Shown: positions 52,409 through 62,600, numbered from the stretch's first letter. The stretch: DNA of 64,000 bases from Pelagibius sp964472095 (GCA_964472095.1 CAYYIV010000001.1:1-64000); one strand, 5' to 3'. Notes: generated by a model from the sequence alone, not told the origin. Numbers and translations are program-made.

Positions 52409-55128
52409 CCTCCGGCGCTCTGCAAAGATTTCCGCGCCTCCAGCGACCTAGCGGCGGCTACTTCGGCGGCATCGGCCGGCGCCTTGTGGTTCGCGTCCTG
52501 ATGTTCAGCTCAGCGGTAACGCTGGTTCTGACGGTGATGCAGCTCTATTTCGACTACAGCCGCGATGTGGGCGCCATCAACAACAGGCTGGATGAGATCG
52601 GCCGCAGCTATGTCGACAGCATCGGTCAAAGCCTATGGAGCGTTGACGAAGGCCAACTGACCCTTCAGCTGCAAGGCATTCTTCGCCTGCCTCACATCCG
52701 CGCCGCCGAGGTCCACGAAGCAGCAAAGATCGACAGGCCGATCAGGATAGCGGTCGGCGAGCGCGGGACCCGTGCCATCGTTGCACGCGAGTTTCCCATC
52801 ACCTACCTCGTTCGCGGCAGCGACCAGCTCATCGGCAGCCTCTACGTCGAGGCCAGCTTGGCCGAGGTCTACCGTTCGCTCCTGGACAAGGGCCTGCTCA
52901 TCCTTGCCAGCCAGGGGGCGAAGACCTTCCTGGTGACCTTCTTCATCCTCTACATCTTCCATCGCCTCGTCACCAGGCACCTCGCCGACATCGCCTCCTC
53001 CGTCGCCGACTACCGCGTGGGCCAGTCCGGCCGGCCCCTGGCTCTGGAGCGCCAGCCACCCGAGCGGCCGGATGAGCTCGATCAGGTGGTGTCCGCATTC
53101 AACGGAGCGTTTGCCGGCCTGCAACGCACCTATGATCAGCTTTCGGAGGCCAACATCCAACTCGAATGGGACAACACCGCTCTCTTGCAGGCCGAGGCGG
53201 CGTTGCGCGAGAGTGAGCGGCTGTTCCGTGACTATACCGAGACGGCGTCCGACTGGCTCTGGGAGACCGGCCCCGACCACGCATTCGTCTATATCTCCGA
53301 TGAGGTCGGCGCCTTCGGCTTGGACCGCAGCCAGCTGATCGGCGTCCACCGCTGGGAACTGGCGGCCGATCTGGATGACGAGGCGGAGAAGTGGCGTGCG
53401 CACCGGGCCGCGTTGGAGCGGCACGAGCCCTTCCGCGGCTTCGTCTACAAGGTGCTCGGCACTGATGGCGAGCTTCACCACTATACGATCAGCGGCAAGC
53501 CGATCTTCGACGAGAGCGGACAGTTTCTCGGCTACCGCGGCACGGCCAGGGACGTGACGGTGCGCAGCACCGCCGAAGCGCGCGTCCGGGAGCTTTCGAT
53601 TGCCGTGGAGGAGAGTCCGGCCGGCATCGCAATTGTCGACCTGGATGGCCGCCTCGTCTACAGCAACCGGGTATTTCTGCAGATCACCGGCCTTGCCGAG
53701 ACGGGTCATCAAGCAGCCATGACCAGCGTTCTGCCCGATGAGGTCTGGCAGCGGCTTGCCGAAGCGGCCCGGCACGGCCGTGTCGAGCATGAGGAGGTCT
53801 TCGCCAGGCGGGTGTCGCAAGATTCGTTCTGGGGCCTGGTCTCCGTCGCCGAGATCACATCCTCTGACCGCAATGCCGGGCGTCTTGTCGTCGCCTTGCA
53901 GGACATCACCCGTGAGAAGGCCGAGCAGCAGGAGCGCGAAGGGCTCCTGCGGCGTCTTCAGCAGACCGGCAAGATGGAGGCCATCGGCCGGCTGGCCGGC
54001 GGCATCGCACACGACTTCAACAATCTGCTGGGCGCCACGATAGGATTTTCGCAGTTCCTGGTCGAGGATCTGGCCGATGGTTCCGAGTCCCGCAAGTATG
54101 CCGAGCGCATCGTCAGGATCTGCGAGAAGGGCAAGAATCTGGTCGAGCAGCTGCTGGCCTTCGCCCAGGCGCGCGACATCGAGCGGCGGGTTCTCGACCT
54201 CGCGGCGGTGCTTCACCGCTGCCACGACCTGCTGGAGACCTCGCTGCCCTCCTCCTCCGCTCTTGTGATCGAGGCTGGCGTCAGCCCGCTTCCGGTGCTC
54301 GGCAACGAGGGGCAAATCCATCAGGTACTGCTGAACCTCTGCCTCAACGCAAAGGACGCATTCGGCGACAGGCCCGGAACGATCACCATAAAGCTCTCAC
54401 GCGCGCGACCGGACAGTGAAGTCCGCGGCAAGGTGGAGCGCTCCGGCATCGGCCGGATCGAGCCCGGCCGCGACTATGCGCTGATGGCCGTCTCAGACAC
54501 CGGTGCAGGCATGGATCCCACAATCCAGGCGCAGATCTTCGAGCCATTCTACACGACAAGGGAGTTTGGCCGCGGCACCGGCCTGGGACTTGCGGTGGTC
54601 CACGGGATCGTCACGTCCTACGACGGGGCGATCCACGTCGAGAGCGCACCCGGGATGGGGACGACTTTCGAGATCTACCTGCCGCTCGAGGATGCCCCCT
54701 TGTCACCCGAGGCGAAGGGTGCGGGCTGGCAGGACGACGTGCGCGGCCAGGAGCGGATCCTGGTGGTCGATGACGACCCGGATCTGGTGCAGGTGCTGAC
54801 GATTGGCCTGCATCGCTACGGCTACGAGGTGGTGAGCCTGACGGATCCCGTGAAAGCGCTGAGCATCTTCGCGGAAGCGCTCGGGCAATGGGATCTTGTA
54901 GTGTCCGACCAGGTGATGCCGGGGATGACCGGCTTGACGCTGATCTCGAAGCTGAAAGGGTTGCAGCCGGCACTGCGGGCGATTCTCTACACCGGCTTCG
55001 AGGAGGGCATCACCGAGAGCGCCGCGTCGCTGCAGGGCGCCGATGCCCTGCTCCACAAGCCGATCAGCCCGCTGGAACTCGCCGGCCACATTCGACGCGT
55101 GATGGCCAACCGGACGCCGCTCGCCTGA
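52405..55128 (+). CDS. Hybrid sensor histidine kinase with PAS domains and receiver
   Basis: 907 residues from ATG 52405. Membrane segments at about 27-49 and 172-192 bracket a periplasmic domain of about 120 residues. Then come a HAMP-like linker and coiled coil, PAS 1 (ETASDWLWETGPDHAFVYIS), PAS 2 (EESPAGIAIVDLDGRLVYSN), HisKA with GGIAHDFNNLLGA, HATPase_c (NLCLNAKDAFGD, DTGAGMD, GTGLGLAVVHG) and a C-terminal receiver (VDDDPDLVQ, DLVVSDQVMPGMTG, LHKPIS). It should pass phosphate to the neighbouring receiver proteins. It is the main gene of the repeat-flanked island. Confidence 0.93.
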   Translation: MTSGALQRFPRLQRPSGGYFGGIGRRLVVRVLMFSSAVTLVLTVMQLYFDYSRDVGAINNRLDEIGRSYVDSIGQSLWSVDEGQLTLQLQGILRLPHIRAAEVHEAAKIDRPIRIAVGERGTRAIVAREFPITYLVRGSDQLIGSLYVEASLAEVYRSLLDKGLLILASQGAKTFLVTFFILYIFHRLVTRHLADIASSVADYRVGQSGRPLALERQPPERPDELDQVVSAFNGAFAGLQRTYDQLSEANIQLEWDNTALLQAEAALRESERLFRDYTETASDWLWETGPDHAFVYISDEVGAFGLDRSQLIGVHRWELAADLDDEAEKWRAHRAALERHEPFRGFVYKVLGTDGELHHYTISGKPIFDESGQFLGYRGTARDVTVRSTAEARVRELSIAVEESPAGIAIVDLDGRLVYSNRVFLQITGLAETGHQAAMTSVLPDEVWQRLAEAARHGRVEHEEVFARRVSQDSFWGLVSVAEITSSDRNAGRLVVALQDITREKAEQQEREGLLRRLQQTGKMEAIGRLAGGIAHDFNNLLGATIGFSQFLVEDLADGSESRKYAERIVRICEKGKNLVEQLLAFAQARDIERRVLDLAAVLHRCHDLLETSLPSSSALVIEAGVSPLPVLGNEGQIHQVLLNLCLNAKDAFGDRPGTITIKLSRARPDSEVRGKVERSGIGRIEPGRDYALMAVSDTGAGMDPTIQAQIFEPFYTTREFGRGTGLGLAVVHGIVTSYDGAIHVESAPGMGTTFEIYLPLEDAPLSPEAKGAGWQDDVRGQERILVVDDDPDLVQVLTIGLHRYGYEVVSLTDPVKALSIFAEALGQWDLVVSDQVMPGMTGLTLISKLKGLQPALRAILYTGFEEGITESAASLQGADALLHKPISPLELAGHIRRVMANRTPLA

Positions 55129-55149
55129 CAGTCTTTGCCTGCACTGCGT

Positions 55150-55563
55150 TCAGGCTTGACAGAGTTCTCCGGTGAATGCGGGGTCGAGGCAGCGATCGAC
55201 AGCCGCCGCCAGGATCGTCGGATCGATGGGCTTGCTGATGCTGGCGGTCGCCCCGAGAGCCTTCATGCACCGCAGATAGCTCTGGTTGTATCCGCTCACG
55301 GCGATGACGGCCGTCGCGGGACGGCAGCTCTTTATGGCCGAAATGAGCTGCACGCCGTCAACCTCCGGCATGAAGATGTCGGTCACCACCAGCGACACCG
55401 GATGGCTGCGGATGTACTCCAGGGCCTCCTGGGATCGCCAGAAGGCCGCACAACGAATGCCGCGGCGGGAAAGCAGCGCCACCAGATAGGCGAGGTTATC
55501 GCAGTCATCGTCGATCAAGACGATTCTGGCGAAACTTTCAACTCCGTTGAGGTTCGTGTCCAT
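55150..55563 (-). CDS. Single-domain CheY-like response regulator
   Basis: 137 residues, one receiver domain only: acidic pocket IDDDCDN, phospho-acceptor D62 in VVTDIFMPEVDG, conserved serine in AVSGYN and lysine in SISKPID. It has no output domain, so it likely acts as a phosphate shuttle or sink or binds a partner. It is convergent with the hybrid kinase (21 bases between stops) and diverges from the NarL-type gene. Confidence 0.9.
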   Translation of the reverse strand: MDTNLNGVESFARIVLIDDDCDNLAYLVALLSRRGIRCAAFWRSQEALEYIRSHPVSLVVTDIFMPEVDGVQLISAIKSCRPATAVIAVSGYNQSYLRCMKALGATASISKPIDPTILAAAVDRCLDPAFTGELCQA

Positions 55564-55651
55564 GATTCCAGACTAGCGGATGAGCCCGGCGACAACAAAG
55601 CGGTCATCGGCATAGGACGCTAAGCCCATGGTCTAGGTCTGCCGGTTTTCC

Positions 55652-55694
55652 CCTACATACTTCAGGGTGGTTTTTGTATACCTTCGGGTAGGTT
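55652..55694 (+). promoter_or_regulatory. Repeat motif upstream of the NarL-type gene
   Basis: CCTACATAC (55652-55660) and GTATACC...GGGTAGG form an imperfect inverted repeat, and TTCAGGGTGG (55661-55670) and TTCGGGTAGG (55683-55692) are direct repeats 22 bp apart, two helical turns. This suits binding by a dimeric LuxR/NarL-type regulator. The rest of the 293-bp gap holds nothing else I can name. Confidence 0.4.
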
Positions 55695-55856
55695 CGGTTT
55701 ATCATAGCTGCCTTGCCACGTGTGCCTTGCCGGCAGACCGCAAGGCTCCGTTAAGCCCGGAAAATCAGTGCTTTAGGTGCTGATCGCAAAGCGCCGGCAC
55801 CGGCACTCAAGACACAGTTCCTGGCTGGTTGTGGTATAACTGCTCGGACCTAGTCG

Positions 55857-56504
55857 ATGCGTGCGGTCATAGCCGATGATCACCCCTTGTATCGTGAAGC
55901 AGTGGGCCTGCGCCTGCAGCGACAGCTTCACGAGGCAGAGGTCATCGAGGTCGGCAAGCTCGACGAGTTGATCTCACTCGCAGGGACCGGCGACAACCAG
56001 ATCGAGTTGATCCTGCTGGATCTCCGCATGCCGGGCATGATGGGGGGCCAGACGGTTGAGGATGTCGTCAAGGTCTTTCCGTCGGCGGCAGTCGTCCTGG
56101 TGTCCGGCGCGGCGGAATTCGAGGACATCAGGCGCGCGATCGACTCAGGCGCCCGCGGCTATCTGCCGAAGACCCTGTCTTCGAAGGTCTTCGCGCGGGC
56201 GATCGCCATTGTCATGGCCGGCGGAACTTTCCTGCCCGCCGAAACTCTGCAGATGAACGGCGCGCAGGCGCCCGCCGGTCCTGTCGCGCACAACGACGAT
56301 GCCGGGCTGACCGCCGACCTGACGTCACGCCAGCAGCAAGTCCTCGTCCAGTTGGCCTCGGGCGCGACCAACAAGGAAATCGGGCGGAATCTTGAAATCG
56401 CGGAAGTGACGGTCAAGCTGCATATCCGGCAGATCCTGCGCAAGATCAATGCCCGGAACAGGGCGGAGGCGGCGTCGATCGCTACGCGCGCCGGACTGAT
56501 CTGA
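55857..56504 (+). CDS. NarL/FixJ family response regulator
   Basis: 215 residues. The receiver domain has IADDHPLYREAV, phospho-acceptor D55 in LILLDLRMPGMMGG, and K in GYLPKTLS. The LuxR-type helix-turn-helix (LTSRQQQVLVQLASGATNKE, then VTVKLHIRQILRKINARNR) ends the protein. Likely output partner of the hybrid kinase at 52.4 kb. The distal copy of the direct repeat follows 44 bases after its stop, so it is the last gene of the island. Confidence 0.93.
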   Translation: MRAVIADDHPLYREAVGLRLQRQLHEAEVIEVGKLDELISLAGTGDNQIELILLDLRMPGMMGGQTVEDVVKVFPSAAVVLVSGAAEFEDIRRAIDSGARGYLPKTLSSKVFARAIAIVMAGGTFLPAETLQMNGAQAPAGPVAHNDDAGLTADLTSRQQQVLVQLASGATNKEIGRNLEIAEVTVKLHIRQILRKINARNRAEAASIATRAGLI

Positions 56505-56547
56505 ACGGGTGGAACCGACGGCACCTGACGCCGCGGCGCTTCCCCCG

Positions 56548-56566
56548 ACCTGCCGCTGGCCCAGCG
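56548..56566 (+). repeat. Direct repeat copy 2 (remnant of DUF6352 3' end)
   Basis: Exact copy of 52001-52019; read in frame it gives DLPLAQRA-stop (CGC GCC TGA), with no homology to DUF6352 upstream of the leucine codon. It lies between the NarL-type gene and the convergent htpX-like gene. Confidence 0.8.
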
Positions 56567-56585
56567 CGCCTGAGACAGCCTCTCC

Positions 56586-57587
56586 TTATTGCAGGTTCCG
56601 CAAGCGGTCGATACGCTCGTCGAGCGCCGGATGGGTGGAGAACAACGCCTTGGCGCCGCGCGCATAGCGCCTGAGGGGATTCGAGATATAGAGGTGCTGG
56701 ATGGCGCGGTTGGCGCCCTCGTAGGCCACGCTGCTGCCGCCGATCTTCTCCAGTGCGCCGATGAGGCCGAGCGGATTGCGTGTCAGCTTCACGGCCGTCG
56801 CGTCGGCCAGATATTCGCGCTGGCGCGAGATCGCCATCTGCACCAGGCGCGCTGCCAGCGGCGCCAGCAGCGCGAAGATCAGCAGGATCACCACCGCGAT
56901 GCCGGCACCGCCCTTGCGCCCGCGGCTGCGGCCGGCGTAGCGGAAGCTGCGCAGCGCCGCATCGGACACCAGCACGATGAGCCCCACCAGAACGCCGACC
57001 GCCGTGGCGTAGAGGATGTCGTTGTTGCCGATGTGGCTCATTTCGTGGCCGACGACGCCCTGCAGCTCGCTGCGCGTGAGGCTCTCCATCAGGCCGCGGG
57101 TGACGGCGATGGCCGCGCGCTCCGGCTTCAGGCCGGTGGCGAAGGCGTTCAGCGCCGGCGTCTCGATGACCGCCACGCGCGGCTTCGGCAGCCCGGCCGC
57201 CAGCGCCATCTCCTCGACGACATTGTGCAGCTGCGGCTCCTCCTCCGGTGTCACCTCGCGCGCGCCGGCGAGACTGAGCACGATGCGGTCGCCGCGGGTC
57301 AGCGCGACGAGGATGGCGACGGCGCTTGCCGTCAGCATGATCCCCGCGCCGCGCAGGCCCCAGGCGCTGCCCAGCGGATCGAGGAAAGGCTCCTGCCCCG
57401 GTGCCCCGACGACATAGGCTTCCACGGCCCAGCCGACGGCGTAGCCGAGCAGCAGGCCGACCAGCACCAGGATGAGGCAGAGCCAGAAGGTGTTCCTGGC
57501 GTTGCGGCGCATGGCGCCGTGAAAGTCGGTGCGCGCCAGCCCTCGCTCGCGCGGAGGCCTCGACCAGGGGCCGCTGTGCTCCGTCAT
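56586..57587 (-). CDS. M48 family membrane metalloprotease, HtpX-like
   Basis: 333 residues. Hydrophobic segments at about 33-60 and 80-97 precede the zinc motif HEMSH (181-185); two more lie at about 192-210 and 228-248, and the third ligand is in SRQREYLADATAVKL. HtpX-like proteases clear damaged inner-membrane proteins. It follows lemA by four bases; lemA-htpX pairs are common. Its stop is 81 bases from the NarL-type stop. Confidence 0.92.
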   Translation of the reverse strand: MTEHSGPWSRPPRERGLARTDFHGAMRRNARNTFWLCLILVLVGLLLGYAVGWAVEAYVVGAPGQEPFLDPLGSAWGLRGAGIMLTASAVAILVALTRGDRIVLSLAGAREVTPEEEPQLHNVVEEMALAAGLPKPRVAVIETPALNAFATGLKPERAAIAVTRGLMESLTRSELQGVVGHEMSHIGNNDILYATAVGVLVGLIVLVSDAALRSFRYAGRSRGRKGGAGIAVVILLIFALLAPLAARLVQMAISRQREYLADATAVKLTRNPLGLIGALEKIGGSSVAYEGANRAIQHLYISNPLRRYARGAKALFSTHPALDERIDRLRNLQ

Positions 57588-57591
57588 GCTC

Positions 57592-58164
57592 TTAGCGCAG
57601 GTCCACTTTCACCGGCTGGCGCGCCTCTTCCGGCACCTCGAAGTAGACCGACTTGCGGAAGTTGAAACGGGCGGCGATGAGGTTTGAAGGGAAGGTCTCG
57701 ACGGCGGTGTTCAGGCTCATCGTGGAGTCGTTGTAGTGCTGGCGGGCGAAGGCGATCTTGTTCTCCGTCGCCGCCAGTTCCTCCTGCAGAGAGGCGACGT
57801 TCTGGTTTGACCGCAGCTCCGGGTAGGCCTCGGCAAGAGCGAAGAAGCCGCCCATGGCCGCGGTCAGGGCGCCTTCCGCTGCGATGGTGGCCTCGCGGCC
57901 CTGCTTGCGCGCAGCCACGGCACGGTTGCGCGCCTCGATGACCCTGGTCAGTGTCTCCTGCTCATAGGAGAGGTAGTCCTTGACCACTTCCACCAGATTG
58001 GGGATGAGATCGCTGCGGCGGCGCAGCTGCACGTCGATCTGCGACCAGGCCGCCTCGACCTGGTTCTTAAGGGACACCAGCTTGTTGTACAGCAACACGA
58101 TGACGAGCCCGGCGGCGACCGGCAGGCCGATGACCAAGATAACGACGACGGTGACTCCGCTCAT
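57592..58164 (-). CDS. LemA family protein
   Basis: 190 residues from ATG 58164 behind GGGGGAAG. One N-terminal membrane segment (about 3-25, GVTVVVILVIGLPVAAGLV), then LVSLKNQVEAAWSQIDVQL, RRSDLIPNLVEVVKDYL, AYPELRSNQN and a helical bundle to the end, as in LemA. The molecular function of LemA is not settled; the pairing with an HtpX-like protease suggests membrane-protein turnover. Confidence 0.93.
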   Translation of the reverse strand: MSGVTVVVILVIGLPVAAGLVIVLLYNKLVSLKNQVEAAWSQIDVQLRRRSDLIPNLVEVVKDYLSYEQETLTRVIEARNRAVAARKQGREATIAAEGALTAAMGGFFALAEAYPELRSNQNVASLQEELAATENKIAFARQHYNDSTMSLNTAVETFPSNLIAARFNFRKSVYFEVPEEARQPVKVDLR

Positions 58165-58263
58165 GCCGCGCTTCCCCCGGATTGCAGTTGGCGGCGGCAA
58201 CTATAGCGGCAGGGTTGCAATTCGCCCAAGCATTCCAGGTCCGGCAGCTTCGGAGCACAGGGC

Positions 58264-59181
58264 GTGACCGCCGCCCCGCTGTTGCGCGACTTCTCCTCCA
58301 CCAGCCGGCTCGGCCTCTCCCTGGCCGTGACCAGCGCCGTCGGTTACGGCCTGATGATCACCGCCACGCGGCTGACCTACGACGCCGGCAGCAACCCGGT
58401 GACCCTGATCTGCATCCGCGCCCTGGTGCCGGCGCTCATGCTCGCGGCGGTCATGCTGGTCCGCCGCAGCTCCTTCGCCCTGGCGCCCGGCGCCTTCTGG
58501 CCGGTCGCGGGAGTCGCCCTCGGCCAGCTCGGCATCACCATCGGCTATCTCAGCGCCGTCGCCTTCATCCCGGTGTCCCTGGCGGCACTGGTGTTCTACG
58601 CCTACCCGATCCTGGTCGCCGCCCTGCTCGCCGCGACCGGCCACAGCCGGGTCGGCTGGGCCGCCGGGCTGGCCTTCGCCGCCGCCTTCGCCGGCCTCGC
58701 CCTGGCGCTGGCGCCCTCCTTCGCGGTGCTCGACCTGCGCGGCCTGGGTTTTGCGCTCTGCGCCACGCTCGCCGGCACCCTGCTGCTGCTCGCCGCTGAC
58801 CGCCTGCCGCCGACCCAGGAGATGCTGCCCCTCGGCTTCTACATGAACGTCGTCGCGCTGGCCGTGGTCGGCCCCTTCGCCCTCGCCTCCGGCAGCCTCA
58901 CCGCGCCGGCGACGGCGACCGGCTGGGGCGCCCTCACCTTCGTCTGCCTCGGCTACCTCATCGCCTTCTTCGCCATGATCGGCGCCGTGCGGTACGCCGG
59001 CCCCCTGCGCGCAGCCCTGGTGCTGAACCTGGAGCCGGTGGTCGCCATCGGCGGCGCCATACTGGTGCTCGGGGAGGCGCTCAGCGCCATACAGGTGGTG
59101 GGCGTCGGCCTGGTCTTCGTGGCGCTGACCCTCTCCACCCTGGCAGAGCGGCCGAACCCGACGCTGCCGCCGGTCGCCTAG
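58264..59181 (+). CDS. DMT superfamily transporter (EamA)
   Basis: 305 residues, GTG start at 58264. Ten hydrophobic segments form two EamA repeats; LSAVAFIPVSLAALVFYAYP and YAGPLRAALVLNLEPVVAI are the typical closing helices of each half. Substrate unknown. The stop codon TAG forms the first bases of a palindromic element, so the element may have inserted at the gene end and supplied the stop. Confidence 0.9.
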   Translation: MTAAPLLRDFSSTSRLGLSLAVTSAVGYGLMITATRLTYDAGSNPVTLICIRALVPALMLAAVMLVRRSSFALAPGAFWPVAGVALGQLGITIGYLSAVAFIPVSLAALVFYAYPILVAALLAATGHSRVGWAAGLAFAAAFAGLALALAPSFAVLDLRGLGFALCATLAGTLLLLAADRLPPTQEMLPLGFYMNVVALAVVGPFALASGSLTAPATATGWGALTFVCLGYLIAFFAMIGAVRYAGPLRAALVLNLEPVVAIGGAILVLGEALSAIQVVGVGLVFVALTLSTLAERPNPTLPPVA

Positions 59182-59316
59182 AGCAGATCACGGTCGCATG
59201 GAATCGCCTTCGGCGATCCATCGACCGTGTGAATCTGCTCTACCCGTTTGAATGAGATCGGATTCACGCGGTCAGGCGGAACCACCGAGTGGTTCCGCCT
59301 GACCGCGATCCGATCT
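59179..59316. repeat. Tandem palindromic element
   Basis: Two near-perfect palindromes lie side by side. The first (59179-59242) has TAGAGCAGAT...ATCTGCTCTA arms with ATGG(A)ATCGCC/GGCGATCCAT around a TTC loop. The second (59255-59316) has AGATCGGAT...ATCCGATCT arms and GGTCAGGCGGAACCAC mirrored by GTGGTTCCGCCTGACC around CGA. GTGAATC (59229-59235) and GATTCAC (59261-59267) can pair across the two. This has the build of a dispersed REP/MITE-like element of an alphaproteobacterium. Confidence 0.8.
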
Positions 59317-59657
59317 AGAGTCGCTCCCCACAAACCACCCGGCGCCGCGTCGGAAGAATTTCTTTCCGGCCGGGTCTCGGCGCGCGAGCCGCAGCATCCC
59401 GCGCTTCCCGGGTTGCATCACCCCCAAGTCATGGCAGCTTAACGAGTTCTTAACTCAAAATGTGGTGACCTCAGCCATATGTTGTGGTTTAATTACATCG
59501 CGTCACAAGATGCAGCAGATCCTGAGGATTTGCGAGGATTTCGGGGGCGGCTGAAAGTATTCGGGCCAGTGTCCAGGAAGGACATCGCCAGGGCCCACCC
59601 CTCCATCTGCGACGCGATGCAGGTTTAACGGACAGAAGCGAGATTGGAGACTACCGA
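59317..59657 (+). other. nrdJ upstream region
   Basis: 341 bases without a gene. CATATGTTGTGG at 59476-59487 resembles half of an NrdR box, but a clear second box is missing. No convincing cobalamin-riboswitch core is seen. A GGAG site at 59646-59649 serves the nrdJ start. Confidence 0.4.
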
Positions 59658-62600
59658 ATGCGGGTTGCGCGTCGTTTCACGGAAGCTGGCACCGACGTTT
59701 ACGACAAGATCGAGTTTCGCCGGACCTCCAGCGAAATTCGCAATCCCGACGGCTCGCTGGTATTCCGCGCCGAGGACATCGAGGTTCCCAATTCCTGGTC
59801 CCAGGTCGCCTGCGACATCCTGGCCCAGAAGTATTTCCGCAAGCGCGGCCTGCCGCTGAAGTCCAGGCGCGTCGCCGAAGACAACATGCCGGCCTGGCTG
59901 TGGCGCGCCGTGCCCGACCATGAGGCCATGGCCGACATCGCCGAGGACGAGCGCTTCATCGGCGAGACCTCGGCCAAGCAGGTGTTCCACCGCATGGCCG
60001 GGACCTGGACCTACTGGGGCTGGAAGGGCGGCTACTTCGACGCCGAGGAGGACGCCCGCGCCTACTACGACGAGATGCGCTACATGCTGGCCCGGCAGAT
60101 GGCCGCGCCCAACTCGCCGCAGTGGTTCAACACCGGGCTGCACTGGGCCTACGGCATCGACGGCCCAAGCCAGGGCCACCACTATGTCGACTTCTCGACC
60201 GGCGAGCTGACCCGCGCCGCCAGCGCCTACGAGCACCCACAGCCGCACGCCTGTTTCATCCAGTCGGTCGGCGACGATCTGGTGAACGACAACGGCATCA
60301 TGGACCTCTGGGTCCGCGAGGCGCGCCTCTTCAAGTACGGCTCCGGCACCGGCACCAACTTCTCCGCCCTGCGCGGCGAGGGCGAGTCGCTGTCAGGCGG
60401 CGGCCGGTCCTCCGGCCTGATGTCCTTCCTGAAGATCGGCGACCGCGCCGCCGGCGCCATCAAGTCCGGCGGCACCACACGCCGCGCCGCCAAGATGGTG
60501 ACCGTCGACCTCGACCATCCGGACATCGAATCCTACATCAACTGGAAGGTCGTCGAAGAACAGAAGGTCGCTGCCCTGGTTACCGGCTCCAAGACCTGCG
60601 ACCGTCACCTCAATACCATCATGCGCGCCTGCCACGAGTTCAAGGCCGTGGAAGGCTCCGAGCAGACCGACGCCTTCGATCCGAAGCGGAACTTCGCGCT
60701 GAAGGCTGCCATGAAGGCCGCACGCGCTGCCCTGGTCCCGGAGAACTACGTCGCCCGCGTGGTGCAGTTCGCCAAGCAGGGCTACACCTCGATCGACTTC
60801 AAGACCTACGACACCGACTGGGATTCCGACGCCTACCTGACGGTTTCCGGCCAGAACTCCAACAACTCCGTGCGCGTGCCCAACGCCTTCATCGAGGCGG
60901 TGCTGAACGACGACCATTGGAGCCTGATCCGGCGCACCGACGGCAAGCTGCACAAGAAGGTCAAGGCGCGCGAGCTGTGGGACCAGATCTCCTACGCAGC
61001 CTGGGCCTGCGCCGATCCGGGGGTCCAGTACGACACCACCATCAACGAGTGGCACACCTGCCCCGCCTCCGGCCGCATCAATGGCTCCAATCCCTGCTCG
61101 GAGTACATGTTCCTCGACGATACGGCCTGCAACCTGGCCTCGTTGAACCTCATGGCCTTCCGCCGCGGCGCCGACGCCTTCGACATCGAAGGCTATGAGC
61201 ACGCCGTCCGGCTGTGGACCCTGACGCTGGAAATCGCTGTGCTGATGGCACAGTTCCCCTCGCCTGAGATCGCCCAGCGCTCCTACGACTTCCGCACCCT
61301 CGGCCTCGGCTATGCCAACCTCGGCGGCCTGCTGATGGCCTCCGGCGTGCCTTATGACTCCGACGAAGGCCGCACCCTGGCTGCGGCGCTGACCGCGATC
61401 ATGACCGGCGTCGCCTACGCCACCTCGGCCGAGATGGCCGAGGAGCTGGGCCCCTTCCCGCGCTACGGCGAGAATGCCGACCACATGCTGCGCGTCATCC
61501 GCAATCACCGCCGCGCCGCCTACGGCCAGCGCGCCAGCTACGAGGAGCTGTCCATCGCCCCGGTGCCGCTGGAACCGCGCGACTGCCCCGACAAGGCGCT
61601 GATCAAGGCGGCGAAGACGGCCTGGGACAAGGCGCTGAAGCAGGGCGAGCGCTTCGGTTACCGCAATGCACAGACCACGGTGATCGCACCGACCGGCACC
61701 ATTGGCCTGGTGATGGACTGCGACACCACGGGCATCGAGCCCGACTTCGCCATCGTGAAGTTCAAGAAACTGGCCGGTGGTGGCTACTTCAAGATCATCA
61801 ACCGGACGGTGCCCGAGGCGCTGCGGACCCTCGGCTACGGCGAGGGCGAGATCGAGGCGATCATCCGCCACGCGGTCGGCCACGGCACCCTGGAGGATGC
61901 GCCCGGCATCAACCACGCGCGCCTCAAGACCAAGGGCTTCACCGAGTCGGCCCTGCAGGCTCTGGAAGCCGGCCTCGCCAGCGCCTTCGACGTGAAGTTC
62001 GCCTTCAACAAGTGGAGCCTGGGCGAAGAGTTCTGCATCAAGGCGCTGGGTTTCACCCGCGCGGAGCTGGAGGACGTCTCCTTCGACATGCTCTCGGCTC
62101 TCGGCTTCACCAAGGAAGAAGTCGACGCCGCCAACGCCCACTGCTGCGGCGCCATGACCCTGGAACGCGCGCCCGGCCTGCTCGACGAGCACCTGCCGGT
62201 GTTCGACTGCGCCAACGCCTGCGGGCGGCACGGCAAGCGCTACCTCTCCGTCAAGAGCCACATCCGCATGATGGCGGCGGCACAGCCCTTCATCTCCGGC
62301 GCCATCTCCAAGACCATCAATATGGCCAACGATGCCACGGTGGAAGACTGCAAGGACGCGTACATGCTGTCCTGGCGGCTCGGTCTCAAGGCCAACGCGC
62401 TCTACCGCGACGGCTCCAAGCTGTCGCAGCCGATGACCTCCAGCATCCTCGACGACATCACCGACGACGATGAGGAAAGCCTGGCCGAGAAGGTGGCGGC
62501 GGCTAGTCAGCCGGAACGCGCGCAGATCGTCGCCGAACGCATCATCGAGCGCATCGTCGAACGTGCCCAAGACCGCAAGCGCTTGCCGCAGCGGCGCAAG

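Noticed and set aside
59460..59657. Possible cobalamin riboswitch or NrdR boxes before nrdJ
   Set aside because: No B12-box core with supporting stems was found, and only one weak half of an NrdR box is seen.
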